From Jejubacter calystegiae (GTDB lineage: Bacteria; Pseudomonadota; Gammaproteobacteria; Enterobacterales; Enterobacteriaceae): a stretch of 64,000 bases of DNA. The stretch covers positions 868,001-932,000 of the forward strand of contig NZ_CP040428.1 in assembly GCF_005671395.1 (NCBI RefSeq). Direction: 5' to 3'. Positions 29,544 through 37,998 of the stretch are shown one piece after another. The notes under the pieces were generated by a model that saw nothing but the letters and a program-made list of their open reading frames with translations, did not search any database and was not told where the DNA came from. Every line of letters starts with the position of its first letter. Position 1 is the stretch's first letter. The translations under genes and the position numbers were made by a program.

Positions 29544-30569
29544 TCAGTTATCGGGGGTTCCCGACGGCCGACAACCGCAGGACTCCCCAGGCTGCAACTC
29601 AAAATCGAACTCCAGACGATGCGCCGTACCGTCCCACTCCCGTAACATCGCGATAGCCGCCTGCGCCATTTGGACCACCGGCTGGCGCACCGCAGTCAGC
29701 GACGGCACGCTGTAATATGACTCCTGCGTGGCATTAAAACAGACCAGCGCCACATCTTCCGGGACTTTCAGCCCCTGTTCCGCCAGCGCTCTCAGGCAAC
29801 CAAACGCCTGTTGCTCATTGGTGGCGAACAGCGCGCGCGGCAACGGCCCTGCCAGCATGCGCCGGGTCGCTTCATAGCCGCCAGCGCGGGTGTAATCGGT
29901 GGAAAAAATCCAGCGCTCGTTCACCGCCAGGGAGTCTTCATCCAGCGCCTGACGCCAGCCGCACAGGCGATCCTGCGTATTCAGCATCGCCATGGGTCCA
30001 CAGATAATGGCGACCTCCCGGTAGCCGTGCGCCACCAGGTGGCGGGTGGCCTGATAAGCCGCCTGCTGTTCGTTGACCTGAATCGAACTGACGTTTAACC
30101 CGGGCTCGATCCTGTCGATCATCACACAGGGCGTGCCGCTGGCCTGAATCACATCAATACAGGGATGGCGGTCGACGCTGGTATAAATCAGTCCATCCAC
30201 CTGGCGGTGCAACAGGTTGTTGATAAGCTCGCGTTCCCGCAGGCGATCGTCACCGGCATCCCCCAGTAGCAATACCTTACCGTCGGCAAAGGCTTCCTGC
30301 TGCAGCGCGTGAGCCATCGAAGAGATAAAGGGATTGGCGATATTCGGTACTACCAGACCGTAGGTCTGAGTAGAGCCGGATGCCAGCGCGCGCGCCACGC
30401 CATTCGGTCGGTAACCGGTCTTTTCTATCGCCGCCAGTACCCGTTGCCGGGTTGCTGGCGCCACCGGGCGCGGGCCGTTATTGATAACATAGCTGACAAC
30501 CGCCACCGAGGTCCCTGCCTCACGAGCGACATCGGTGCGCGTCACGCGCCGGGAACGGGATGAGCTCAC
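29544..30569 (-). CDS. LacI-family transcriptional repressor (341 aa)
   Basis: Residues 1-60 form the LacI HTH and hinge (RVTRTDVAREAGTSVAVVSY, then VINNGPRPVAPATRQRVLAA, then YRPNGVARALASG). Residues 65-340 are a periplasmic-binding-protein-like effector domain with YGLVVPNIANPFISSMAHAL, typical of sugar or nucleoside sensing. Transcribed between the MFS gene (87 bases upstream) and the nucleoside hydrolase (9 bases downstream), so it probably represses its own operon. Two identical dyads upstream of the MFS gene are candidate operators. The ligand is likely a nucleoside or its sugar (inference from neighbours). Confidence 0.85.
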   Translation of the reverse strand: MSSSRSRRVTRTDVAREAGTSVAVVSYVINNGPRPVAPATRQRVLAAIEKTGYRPNGVARALASGSTQTYGLVVPNIANPFISSMAHALQQEAFADGKVLLLGDAGDDRLRERELINNLLHRQVDGLIYTSVDRHPCIDVIQASGTPCVMIDRIEPGLNVSSIQVNEQQAAYQATRHLVAHGYREVAIICGPMAMLNTQDRLCGWRQALDEDSLAVNERWIFSTDYTRAGGYEATRRMLAGPLPRALFATNEQQAFGCLRALAEQGLKVPEDVALVCFNATQESYYSVPSLTAVRQPVVQMAQAAIAMLREWDGTAHRLEFDFELQPGESCGCRPSGTPDN

Positions 30570-30655
30570 AACATACCTGCCTGATTCAGAGCAAAATTGC
30601 AGTCCAACAGCATAGCGGTTTGCGCCGCAAAAATCCCTTTATCGGACAGGGGGTT

Positions 30656-32050
30656 TTAAATCGCATCTTCCGGCAGATTCAGGTCACGCCCCCGGGTTTC
30701 CGGCGCAAAGAAGGTCGTCACAAACCCGATTGCCGCCATCAGGGCAAAATAGGTCGCGATCGGCCACCAGTGTCCCGCCCATGAGAGCAGCGCGGCGGCC
30801 ACCAGCGGTGCGGTACCACCGGAAAGAATGGAGCCCAGCTCTTTGGCAAAGGCCATTTTGGTGTAACGGTTAGTGACGCCGAACAGCTCAACCCCCCAGG
30901 CCGCCTGTACGCCGAAGATCCCAAGCGACGCCAGCCCCATGCCCACCACAATCGTTGAAATCACCACCCAGGGTTCACGGGAATCCAGCATCATAAAGGC
31001 CGGGAAGGCGTAGAGGATCAGCAGCAGGCAGAACCAGCGATAGGTAATGCGTCGCCCGAAGCGGTCGGAAAGCCAACCCGCCAGAGGAATAATCGCAAAG
31101 CCCAGCAGCGAAGCGATAAACACCGCCGTGGTGGGCACGGATTTATCCACCGCCAGCACCTTCGCCACATAGCCAATAATAAAGCCCTGAGCCAGATAAG
31201 AAGGGCCGTTTTCGCCAATGCGCAGGCCCACCATGGTCCAGAAAGCCCGGGTACGGCGCCAGAAGCTGCGCGTATCCTGACTTTGCTGCGCCAGACCGCG
31301 CGCCATGGCTTCCTGACGTTCGGCTTCCAGTAGCGCCTTCTGCCGTTCAAATACCGGCGTTTCGCGAATATGGCGGCGAATAATCAGCGCGGCCACCGCA
31401 ATCAGCATGCTGCCCAGAAAAGGAATACGCCAGCCCCAGCTCATCAGGCTCTCTTTATCGAGCTGAAGCACCAACAGCCACACTAACGAGGCCAGCAACG
31501 TGCCGCTGTTGGAGCCCAACGCGATAATGGAAGAGACCAGGCCGCGCCGTTTAACCGGCGCGTATTCGCCCAGCATCACCGTGCCACCAGAAAGCTCGGC
31601 GCCAGCGCCAAGCCCCTGAGAAAAACGTAGAATAACCAGACAGACGGGCGCCCAGACGCCGATTGAGTTGTAACCGGGAATCAGGCCAATAAGGGTGGTG
31701 GATAGCCCCATCAGCGCAATGGTCGCCACCATCACTACCTTGCGACCATGGCGGTCGCCTATCCAGCCGAATAACAGTGCGCCGATGGGGCGGGCGATAA
31801 AGCCCACCGACCAGGCGGCAAAACTGGAGAGCAACGCCATTACTGGCGTTGCCTCCGGAAAGAAGACATCGCCAAAAATGATGCCAGCGGCCAGGCCATA
31901 GAGCGCGAAGTCCGCGTATTCCATGGTGGTGCCTAACCAGCAGGAGAAGGTCGCGCGCCGAAAATCTCGCCGCCCTTCTTCCGTGGCCAACCGCTCCTGC
32001 GCCGCATGCGGCGCATCGGCAGAAGATACGCCGGTGGTATCAATACTCAT
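30656..32050 (-). CDS. MFS transporter, metabolite:H+ symporter (MHS) type (464 aa)
   Basis: An inner-membrane permease with about 12 helices. Signatures are TMEYADFALYGLAAGIIFGD in the first helix, GWIGDRHGRKVVMVATI (the MFS loop 2-3 motif) and RFSQGLGAGAELSGGTVML, all typical of the MHS subfamily (ProP, ShiA, KgtP). The C-terminal half repeats the loop motif as GWLSDRFGRRITYR. It is the first gene of the MFS-lacI-nucleoside hydrolase operon, so a nucleoside or related metabolite is the likely substrate. MHS proteins usually carry acids or zwitterions, however, so this remains open. Confidence 0.8.
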   Translation of the reverse strand: MSIDTTGVSSADAPHAAQERLATEEGRRDFRRATFSCWLGTTMEYADFALYGLAAGIIFGDVFFPEATPVMALLSSFAAWSVGFIARPIGALLFGWIGDRHGRKVVMVATIALMGLSTTLIGLIPGYNSIGVWAPVCLVILRFSQGLGAGAELSGGTVMLGEYAPVKRRGLVSSIIALGSNSGTLLASLVWLLVLQLDKESLMSWGWRIPFLGSMLIAVAALIIRRHIRETPVFERQKALLEAERQEAMARGLAQQSQDTRSFWRRTRAFWTMVGLRIGENGPSYLAQGFIIGYVAKVLAVDKSVPTTAVFIASLLGFAIIPLAGWLSDRFGRRITYRWFCLLLILYAFPAFMMLDSREPWVVISTIVVGMGLASLGIFGVQAAWGVELFGVTNRYTKMAFAKELGSILSGGTAPLVAAALLSWAGHWWPIATYFALMAAIGFVTTFFAPETRGRDLNLPEDAI

Positions 32051-32104
32051 AGCGAAGCTCCCTGGTGTTGTCTAACAGGAATGACGAATTGTACAAATGC
32101 AATA

Positions 32105-32160
32105 TCTACTCGCGTAGACTTTCTGTTTTTATGGCGTTTAGCATTATCTACCCGCGTAGA
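32105..32160 (-). promoter_or_regulatory. Paired LacI-type operators upstream of the MFS-lacI-hydrolase operon
   Basis: Two copies of the dyad TCTAC-N4-GTAGA: TCTACTCGCGTAGA (32105-32118) and TCTACCCGCGTAGA (32147-32160). They differ by one base and are spaced 42 bases centre to centre, four helical turns. They lie 55-110 bases upstream of the MFS start. The central CG and the dyad form fit LacI-family sites, and spacing on one DNA face allows looping. Assignment to the neighbouring LacI protein is inference. Confidence 0.6.
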
Positions 32161-32318
32161 ACTGACAAATGATTAATATAAAAAATGAGGTTAAGATCAC
32201 AATATGACGCTGCGATGACAACCCGCTACGAAAAAACGGGAATGTCCTGCGAATCTTCCCGCTCCCGTTCTGGTCGCTTATGCTAATTTCAGGCAATCAC
32301 GATCGCGAAGGAACACGC

Positions 32319-32780
32319 ATGCCGATAGCGCGCCAAACCTCTGTTGCCCCGATCTGGGGCGGACTCTGCTTTATATTGCTGTACCGAACGTTACCTGCCG
32401 ATCTGGTACTGTCGGTGCAGCTTATGCATCAGTACGGTATTCCGGTATCGCAGATGGCGATCGGCTGGCTGGTCACGGCTCTGCCAGCGCTGATGCCGCT
32501 GTTATGCTTTATGGCGTTGGCGCACCGGGGGCAGAGCGCGCTGTGGCCCTGGCTGGTACTGCCCCCCGTCGCCTGGCTACTGTGCCAGTTTGCGCTGGCA
32601 ATCATCGCGGGTATCGTCATCACTCGCTTTGGTCTGGCGCCGCCCTGGTCTGAGACCCTCAGCGATCTGCTATTCCGCCTGGCGGTACGGCTTTGGTCGG
32701 TTCATGTCCTGACGGTACTGTTAACCACGCTGGCGTGCGGTTATGCCTGCTGGCGCGAGTATCGCCAGGCCCGGGCCTGA
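32319..32780 (+). CDS. Hypothetical inner-membrane protein (153 aa)
   Basis: Not recognised. The start at 32319 (MPIARQTSVAPIWGG) is chosen because GAAGGA lies about 8 bases upstream; an ATG at 32280 lacks such a site. Four hydrophobic segments are visible, roughly residues 10-30, 45-65, 75-100 and 125-145, with a basic C-terminus CWREYRQARA that suggests a cytoplasmic end. It lies 84 bases upstream of the second propeller gene on the same strand and may be cotranscribed with it. No catalytic motif. Confidence 0.5.
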   Translation: MPIARQTSVAPIWGGLCFILLYRTLPADLVLSVQLMHQYGIPVSQMAIGWLVTALPALMPLLCFMALAHRGQSALWPWLVLPPVAWLLCQFALAIIAGIVITRFGLAPPWSETLSDLLFRLAVRLWSVHVLTVLLTTLACGYACWREYRQARA

Positions 32781-32864
32781 AAAAACCTGGTCTTTACGGG
32801 GTGGCGCCCGCGCCTCGCTCTCCCTATCCTAATAGAAGGCGCAAAATTAGGGGGAGGAGGCAGT

Positions 32865-33926
32865 ATGTACAACCATAAGGCGATAACGCTGGCGACGGCG
32901 CTCATCGCCACCGGCGCGTTTGCCGCCGCACCGCCGGATATTAAACAGGCCAGGGTGATTCAGCAGGTGAGCAATATCGAAGATCTGGTGCAGCTTAACG
33001 GCGACTGGATTATCGGCAGCAGCCTGTCTGACGGCGAAAAAACCGGTGGCCTCTGGCTGTTCAGCATTGCCAATGGCAAACCACAGCGTATCGATCCAGA
33101 ACATATCGCCGTGAAGCCTGATCCAAAAGCCTTTCCCCACTGTCCCGGCGCCCCCAATTTTGCCACCCTCTCTCCCGAACGCATGGACTACTACCGTGAG
33201 GATAACCGGCTGTATATCGTTAACCACGGCGAGCGTGAATCCGTTGAAGCCTTTTCTGTTTCGCCCGATAAAAATGGCCGCCCGACCCTGAGCTGGCAAG
33301 GCTGCGTCATCAGCCCGGAAAGCGTCCGTTTCAGTTCGGTGGCCGGACTGAGCGATAATCGCCTGATTATCAGCAGCCCCTGGAATGACGATGACCCCTG
33401 GCGCACCCGCAAGCTGGAAGCGGGGCAGCCTTCCGGCGCGCTCTATACCTGGAGCCCGCAAAAGGGGCTGAACAAGATGCCGGGCACGGAACAGCTTTCC
33501 GGTCCCAGCGGCATTGTCACCTCTGCGGATGAAAAAAATGTCTGGGTGGCCGCCTGGGCAGGCCAGTACATCGCCCGCATTACCAATGGCGGCAGCCAGC
33601 CGCAGATCCTGAAGATCCCTCTCGATTTTCATCCCGATAATCTGAGCTGGTCGCCGGACGGCAAGCAGCTATACGCTGGCGGGCAGTCAGCCTCTGGCAA
33701 CTCCCTGCTGGACTGCGTAGTGGGCCGCAAAGAAAGCTGTAACGACATCAGCCAGGAGGCCGCCCGGGTCGATCCTAAAACCATGAAACCCGCCACCCTG
33801 ATCCCCGCCACGCACTTTAAGGGCATCAGAGCCAGCACAGGCATTATCCAGACCGGCAATCACTACTGGCTGAGCGGTTTTCGCAATAACGGGGTCGCCA
33901 TCGCCCCCGCGCAGCCAAACCGGTAA
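32865..33926 (+). CDS. Secreted beta-propeller-like protein, paralogue 2 (353 aa)
   Basis: A predicted periplasmic protein with a signal peptide (MYNHKAITLATALIATGAFA followed by AAPPD). The overall layout and length equal the gene at 26424: LNGDWIIGSSLSDGEKTGGL, FPHCPGAPNFATLS, RLYIVNHGERESVEAFSVS, AGLSDNRLIIS and NLSWSPDGKQLYAGGQSAS. The paired cysteines near the end (LDCVVGRKESCND) are also kept. GGGGGAGG lies upstream of the ATG. By eye about half the residues are identical between the two. They are probably an ancient duplication, now separated by 5.4 kb of transport and regulatory genes. An SMP-30/gluconolactonase-like fold is likely; activity is unknown. Confidence 0.6.
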   Translation: MYNHKAITLATALIATGAFAAAPPDIKQARVIQQVSNIEDLVQLNGDWIIGSSLSDGEKTGGLWLFSIANGKPQRIDPEHIAVKPDPKAFPHCPGAPNFATLSPERMDYYREDNRLYIVNHGERESVEAFSVSPDKNGRPTLSWQGCVISPESVRFSSVAGLSDNRLIISSPWNDDDPWRTRKLEAGQPSGALYTWSPQKGLNKMPGTEQLSGPSGIVTSADEKNVWVAAWAGQYIARITNGGSQPQILKIPLDFHPDNLSWSPDGKQLYAGGQSASGNSLLDCVVGRKESCNDISQEAARVDPKTMKPATLIPATHFKGIRASTGIIQTGNHYWLSGFRNNGVAIAPAQPNR

Positions 33927-33928
33927 GA

Positions 33929-35356
33929 TTAAGCGCCAGCCTGCGCCGCCAGGTGATGCGCAATAACGTTGCCAATCAGGCGCAGCGCACGAGCGGTCTG
34001 CTCATTAAAGGCGCTGGCGTAGTTTAGGCGCAGGCAGTTGCGGTACTTGCCGGAGGCCGAAAAGATGGTCCCCGGCGCGATTTGCACCTGCTGCGCCCGC
34101 AGCTCGCGGCTGATGCAGACGCTATCCAGGCTTTCCGGCAACTCCAGCCACATCAGAAAACCACCCTGCGGGCGGCTGACGCAGACGCCGCAAGGGAAGT
34201 CGCTACGAATACGACAGCGAAAATCCTCATAGTTGCGCTGATAGTGCTGGCGCAGGCGCCGCAGGTGGCGATGATAGTGTCCGTTGCGGATAAACGCAGC
34301 CACCGCCAGTTGGGTCACCACCGCGGTGCTGCCGGTGCCGATATACTTCATGTGCAGCACTCTGTCCCGCCAGCGGCCCGGCACTATCCACCCGACCCGC
34401 AGGCCTGGCGCCAGGGTCTTGGAAAACGAACTGCACAGCACCACGCGCCCTTCATGATCCAGCGACTTGATAGTTTCCGGCCGCGGATAGCTGAAAGCCA
34501 GTTCACCGTAAACATCGTCTTCGATAATCGCGATATCAAAGCGACGCGCCAGGCTTAGCAGCGCCTGCTTACGCGCTGGCGGCATAATAAAGCCCTGGGG
34601 ATTATTACAACTGGCAACCAGAATCACCGCCTTTACCGGCCACTGCTCCAGCGCCATCTCCAGCGCTTCCAGGCTAATGCCGGACTGAGAATCCGTGGGG
34701 ACCTCCAGCACCTTAACGCCGTACCCACGCAGGATCTGCATGGTACCGTGAAACGACGGCGACTCCACCGCCACCACATCGCCAGGCTGACAGATAGCCC
34801 GCACAGCCACGGATATCGCCTCCTGGCAGCCGCTCGTAATCACGATGTCATCCGTAGTGAGCGCGCTGCCGCCATCCAGCATCAGGCGGGCCACCTGCTG
34901 ACGCAACGCCAGGGTGCCGGCCATATCGTCGTAACCGGACAGGCATGTTTCTTCATGCTGGATGATGCGCTGCATTTCGCGCCACAGCGGGCGAATGGTG
35001 GGCTGAGTCAGATCCGGCGTGCCGCCCCCAAGGGCGATCATCTCAGGTGAATGACGGGCGTCGAGCAGTTCGCGAATCGCATCCCAGTGGGTGACTTCCA
35101 CCGGACGCTGTACCGGTTGGGTCAGGCGCGGCAATGGCGGCTGCGCGCGCCGCGGCGCCACAAAATAGCCGGAGCGCGGCCGGGGCTGGATAAGACCGCG
35201 ATCCTCCAGATGATTGTACGCCTGCTGGACGGTGCTGATACTGACGCCGTGCTCGCTACTGAGGCTACGCACCGACGGCAGCCGCTCGCCGCTTTGATAA
35301 AGCCCCTGCTCAATACGTTCGGCCAGCAGCCGGGCCAGATGTTCATAGCGCGTCAT
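33929..35356 (-). CDS. MocR/PdxR-type regulator: GntR HTH fused to an aminotransferase-like domain (475 aa)
   Basis: A PLP-dependent transcription factor. Residues 1-75 are a GntR winged helix (YQSGERLPSVRSLSSEHGV, then SISTVQQAYNHLEDRGLI). Residues about 95-465 are a class I aminotransferase-like domain with SGCQEAISVAVRAI, NNPQGFIMP, the D-x-Y segment IIEDDVYGELAF, and the PLP lysine in LCSSFSKTLAPGLRVGW. The protein resembles YdcR in E. coli. Its target is unknown. A short direct repeat CGGTACAG lies upstream (35394-35425), where MocR proteins often bind. It is divergent to the DUF1127 gene. Confidence 0.85.
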   Translation of the reverse strand: MTRYEHLARLLAERIEQGLYQSGERLPSVRSLSSEHGVSISTVQQAYNHLEDRGLIQPRPRSGYFVAPRRAQPPLPRLTQPVQRPVEVTHWDAIRELLDARHSPEMIALGGGTPDLTQPTIRPLWREMQRIIQHEETCLSGYDDMAGTLALRQQVARLMLDGGSALTTDDIVITSGCQEAISVAVRAICQPGDVVAVESPSFHGTMQILRGYGVKVLEVPTDSQSGISLEALEMALEQWPVKAVILVASCNNPQGFIMPPARKQALLSLARRFDIAIIEDDVYGELAFSYPRPETIKSLDHEGRVVLCSSFSKTLAPGLRVGWIVPGRWRDRVLHMKYIGTGSTAVVTQLAVAAFIRNGHYHRHLRRLRQHYQRNYEDFRCRIRSDFPCGVCVSRPQGGFLMWLELPESLDSVCISRELRAQQVQIAPGTIFSASGKYRNCLRLNYASAFNEQTARALRLIGNVIAHHLAAQAGA

Positions 35357-35393
35357 TCTGTATCCCCTGATAAATCCCCAATACGCCCGCGAT

Positions 35394-35425
35394 CGGTACA
35401 GATTGCCCGTTTGAAAACGGTACAG
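35394..35425 (-). promoter_or_regulatory. Direct repeats CGGTACAG upstream of the MocR gene
   Basis: Two identical 8-base direct repeats (35394-35401 and 35418-35425), 24 bases apart, sit in the divergent region between the MocR regulator and the DUF1127 gene. Direct repeats are the usual MocR/PdxR binding architecture. TCTGTAT also occurs three times nearby. Binding by this regulator is inferred. Confidence 0.4.
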
Positions 35426-35531
35426 TTCACATTTTTACCGCTTCTGTATGTTAAATAAAAGTAATTTCTGAATCTGTATGGTTTCAGCTACGACGCGCAA
35501 ACTGGTGGCTCATTCAGATGAGGAGGCGCGT

Positions 35532-35705
35532 ATGGAATTCCACGAAAACAGACACTCTAACCCCTTTATCGGCTTTGTTCTGGTGGCGCGCTGGCTGAAG
35601 CGCTGGTGGGAGCTGCGTCGTACACGTCGGATACTGTCCGCCATGAATGACGAACAATTGCGCGACCTGGGACTGAGTCGTGAGGATGTTAGCCACTGGC
35701 GTTAG
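35532..35705 (+). CDS. DUF1127 protein (57 aa)
   Basis: A small Arg/Trp-rich protein. The start at 35532 is chosen because GAGGAGG lies 6-12 bases upstream; an ATG at 35478 has no such site. The C-terminal half has the DUF1127 signature RTRRILSAMNDEQLRDLGLS, then REDVSHW, preceded by WLKRWWELR. Short DUF1127 proteins are often stress induced or involved in RNA or phosphate handling in alphaproteobacteria; no function can be given here. The BOF-protein gene follows 56 bases downstream. Confidence 0.8.
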   Translation: MEFHENRHSNPFIGFVLVARWLKRWWELRRTRRILSAMNDEQLRDLGLSREDVSHWR

Positions 35706-35761
35706 CAGACGGCGCCCGCCTGTGCCAGGCTTACAGGCAGACCCTCTGGCAGGAGTGAGCA

Positions 35762-36139
35762 ATGAACAAGCGAATACTGATTGCCGCGCCCGTCGCGCTG
35801 TTCTGGTCCATAGCGGCCCCGGGCGCGCCGACGCCCCACCAGCTTAGCGACAACGCACCGCAGGCGGCGGCTGAGCAGGAGGCCCACAGAACCACCATCG
35901 CCCGAGCGAAGCAAATGGAGGACGGCGCTTCGGTGAAGATTCAGGGCGTACTGGAACAAAAGCTGGGGGAAGATATCTACCGGCTACGTGACGACAGCGG
36001 AACCCTGAACGCGGTGATTCCCGGCACGGTGTTGGGCGACGCGTCCATTGCCGCCACGGACCAGGTAATTGTGACCGGCGCGCTGGATAAAAAACAGGAA
36101 CCCTTCCGGCTACGGGTCAGCTATCTGGAAAAACCGTAA
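35762..36139 (+). CDS. Periplasmic BOF (bacterial OB-fold) protein, YgiW/YdeI-like (125 aa)
   Basis: Exported by a signal peptide (MNKRILIAAPVALFWSIAAP). The mature domain begins near residue 40, and residues 50-120 fit the BOF family: DGASVKIQGVLEQKLGEDIY, then LRDDSGTLNAVIPGTV, then VIVTGALDKK. E. coli YgiW and YdeI of this family are stress-response periplasmic proteins (peroxide, cadmium, antimicrobial peptides). GGCAGGAG precedes the ATG. It may be cotranscribed with the DUF1127 gene upstream. Confidence 0.8.
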   Translation: MNKRILIAAPVALFWSIAAPGAPTPHQLSDNAPQAAAEQEAHRTTIARAKQMEDGASVKIQGVLEQKLGEDIYRLRDDSGTLNAVIPGTVLGDASIAATDQVIVTGALDKKQEPFRLRVSYLEKP

Positions 36140-36162
36140 TGGCAGGGGCAAAGCCCCCTGAA

Positions 36163-36924
36163 TTACAGATGCATCCCGCCCGATACCTCGATGCGCTGGC
36201 CGTTCATCCAGGCCAGGTCATCGCTCAATAACGCCGCGATAGCGTCGCCGATATCGTCCGGCAGACCCGGGCGCCCCAGTGCCGTAATGGCAGAAATGGC
36301 CTGGTTGACCTGGGGATTGTCACGCACTACGCCGCCGCCAAAATCGGTAGCAATCGCGCCTGGCGCAATAATATTGACGGAAATACCGCGGCTGCCCAAC
36401 TCCTGGGCCTGATAGCGGGTCAATACCTCCATCGCCCCTTTCATGGCGGCGTAAGTCGCCTTACCGCTATGCACAAAGCGGGTCAAGCCACTGGAGACGT
36501 TCAGTATACGGCCACCGTCCTTAATGAGCGGCAGCAGTTGCTGAGTCAGGAAAAATGGCCCCTTAAAGTGTACGTTCAGCATCCTGTCAAACAGCGCTTC
36601 GCTGGCTTCAGCGTAATCGGCATCCTCTCCGAACCCCGCATTATTCACCAGATAGTCGAAGTTTTCACGCGCCCAACGTTCACGCAGCTGTCTCGCCACC
36701 TCGTCGCCAAACCCAGCAAATACGCCACAGTCAGCCACGTCCAGCGGTATCGCTACCGCCTGCTGGCCCATGGCGGCAACGATACTGACAACTTCTTCCG
36801 CTTCCTGGCGCTGGCTGCGATATGTGAAGATGGTATCCACGCCGCGCTGCGCCAGCTTCATCACGGCATTTCGCCCCAAACCCCGGCTTCCACCGGTCAC
36901 TAATGCGATAGTCTGCGTCATCAT
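36163..36924 (-). CDS. SDR-family oxidoreductase (253 aa)
   Basis: An NAD(P)-dependent short-chain dehydrogenase/reductase. The cofactor motif is TGGSRGLGR at residues about 9-17, followed by NNAG, the catalytic Ser in NVSSGLTRF and the YAAMKGA (YxxxK) pair. The C-terminus ends NGQRIEVSGGMHL. It is divergently transcribed from the LysR gene yhjC with a 114-base gap containing a LysR-type dyad, so it is a likely YhjC target. Substrate unknown. Confidence 0.85.
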   Translation of the reverse strand: MMTQTIALVTGGSRGLGRNAVMKLAQRGVDTIFTYRSQRQEAEEVVSIVAAMGQQAVAIPLDVADCGVFAGFGDEVARQLRERWARENFDYLVNNAGFGEDADYAEASEALFDRMLNVHFKGPFFLTQQLLPLIKDGGRILNVSSGLTRFVHSGKATYAAMKGAMEVLTRYQAQELGSRGISVNIIAPGAIATDFGGGVVRDNPQVNQAISAITALGRPGLPDDIGDAIAALLSDDLAWMNGQRIEVSGGMHL

Positions 36925-36960
36925 TCACCTCATTCACTGCTATTAATGTTGAGATTAAGC

Positions 36961-36977
36961 TTATTAGCTGCTAGTAA
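36961..36977. promoter_or_regulatory. LysR-type dyad in the SDR/yhjC divergent promoter
   Basis: TTATTAGCTGCTAGTAA is a near-perfect 17-base dyad (TTA-x-TAGC-T-GCTA-x-TAA) with the T-N11-A core of LysR sites. It lies 62 bases upstream of yhjC and 37 bases upstream of the SDR gene. Confidence 0.55.
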
Positions 36978-37038
36978 AACAATAAACAGGTTTAAATACG
37001 CTTCACTGTTTCAATTACAACAACAATAAGACTTTGGT

Positions 37039-37938
37039 ATGGACAAAATACACGCAATGCAGCTCTTTGTGAGAGTAGCGGAACTGGCCAGTTTTTCCCG
37101 GGCGGCGGAAAGCCTGAGCCTGCCCAGGGGCAGCGTTTCACGCCAGATTCAGGCGCTGGAAGATGAACTGGGCACCCGGCTGCTTCACCGCACGACCCGG
37201 CGGGTGCAGCTCACCCAGGATGGCATGGTCTACTATGAGCGGGCCCGGGATCTGCTGGCGAACCTCGACGAACTGGATACGCTGTTCCAGCGCGATCCGG
37301 CCAGTATCAGCGGTCGCCTGCGGGTTGATATGCCGGTGCCGGTGGCGACGAAAATGGTGCTCCCCCGGCTGCCCGCCTTTTTACAGCAGCACCCCGGCAT
37401 TGAGCTGGAGCTAAGCAGCAGCGACAGGCTGGTGGATGTGATTCAGGAGGGGTTCGACTGCGTGGTGCGCATCGGGGAGCTGAGCGACTCCGGCCTGGTC
37501 GCCAAGTCGCTTGGACAGCTTACCGTGCTGAACTGCGCCAGCCCCGACTATCTGACGCGCTTCGGCTGGCCGGAAAGTCCGGCAGATTTAGCCTCTCACG
37601 CGCTGGTTCACTATGTGCCCACCATGGGCATTCGCCCCCAGGGCTTTGAGATCTGGCACGACGGCCAAAGCCAGTGGATAAAAACCGGCGGCGTGGTCAC
37701 GGTAAACAGTACCGAAAGTTATCATGCCGCCTGTCTTGCGGGATTAGGCATTATTCAGGCGCCGCGGGTCGGCGTGCGTGAAGCGCTACGCAGCGGAAAG
37801 CTGGTGGAGATCCTGCCCCAGTACCGGGCCCGCCCCATGCCGGTCTCCCTTATCTGGCCGCACCGCCGCAACCTGTCGCGCCGGGTGCATCTGTTTATGG
37901 CCTGGCTCAGCGAGATAATGAAAGAGTATGTCGATTAG
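37039..37938 (+). CDS. yhjC: LysR-family regulator YhjC (299 aa)
   Basis: The N-terminal HTH reads MDKIHAMQLFVRVAELASFS, then RAAESLSLPRGSVSRQIQALE, as in E. coli YhjC. The effector domain (90-295) has the YhjC-like LSSSDRLVDVIQEGFDCVVR and CLAGLGIIQAPRVGVREALR, and ends MKEYVD. Its place just before yhjD agrees with E. coli. The ligand is unknown. The divergent SDR gene and a dyad operator between them are new compared with the E. coli context as I recall it. Confidence 0.8.
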   Translation: MDKIHAMQLFVRVAELASFSRAAESLSLPRGSVSRQIQALEDELGTRLLHRTTRRVQLTQDGMVYYERARDLLANLDELDTLFQRDPASISGRLRVDMPVPVATKMVLPRLPAFLQQHPGIELELSSSDRLVDVIQEGFDCVVRIGELSDSGLVAKSLGQLTVLNCASPDYLTRFGWPESPADLASHALVHYVPTMGIRPQGFEIWHDGQSQWIKTGGVVTVNSTESYHAACLAGLGIIQAPRVGVREALRSGKLVEILPQYRARPMPVSLIWPHRRNLSRRVHLFMAWLSEIMKEYVD

Positions 37939-37998
37939 CGTCGCAGCTATAATTTCCTTAACATCACAGGCATAAAGTTAAAAAGGACGACGGAATCA

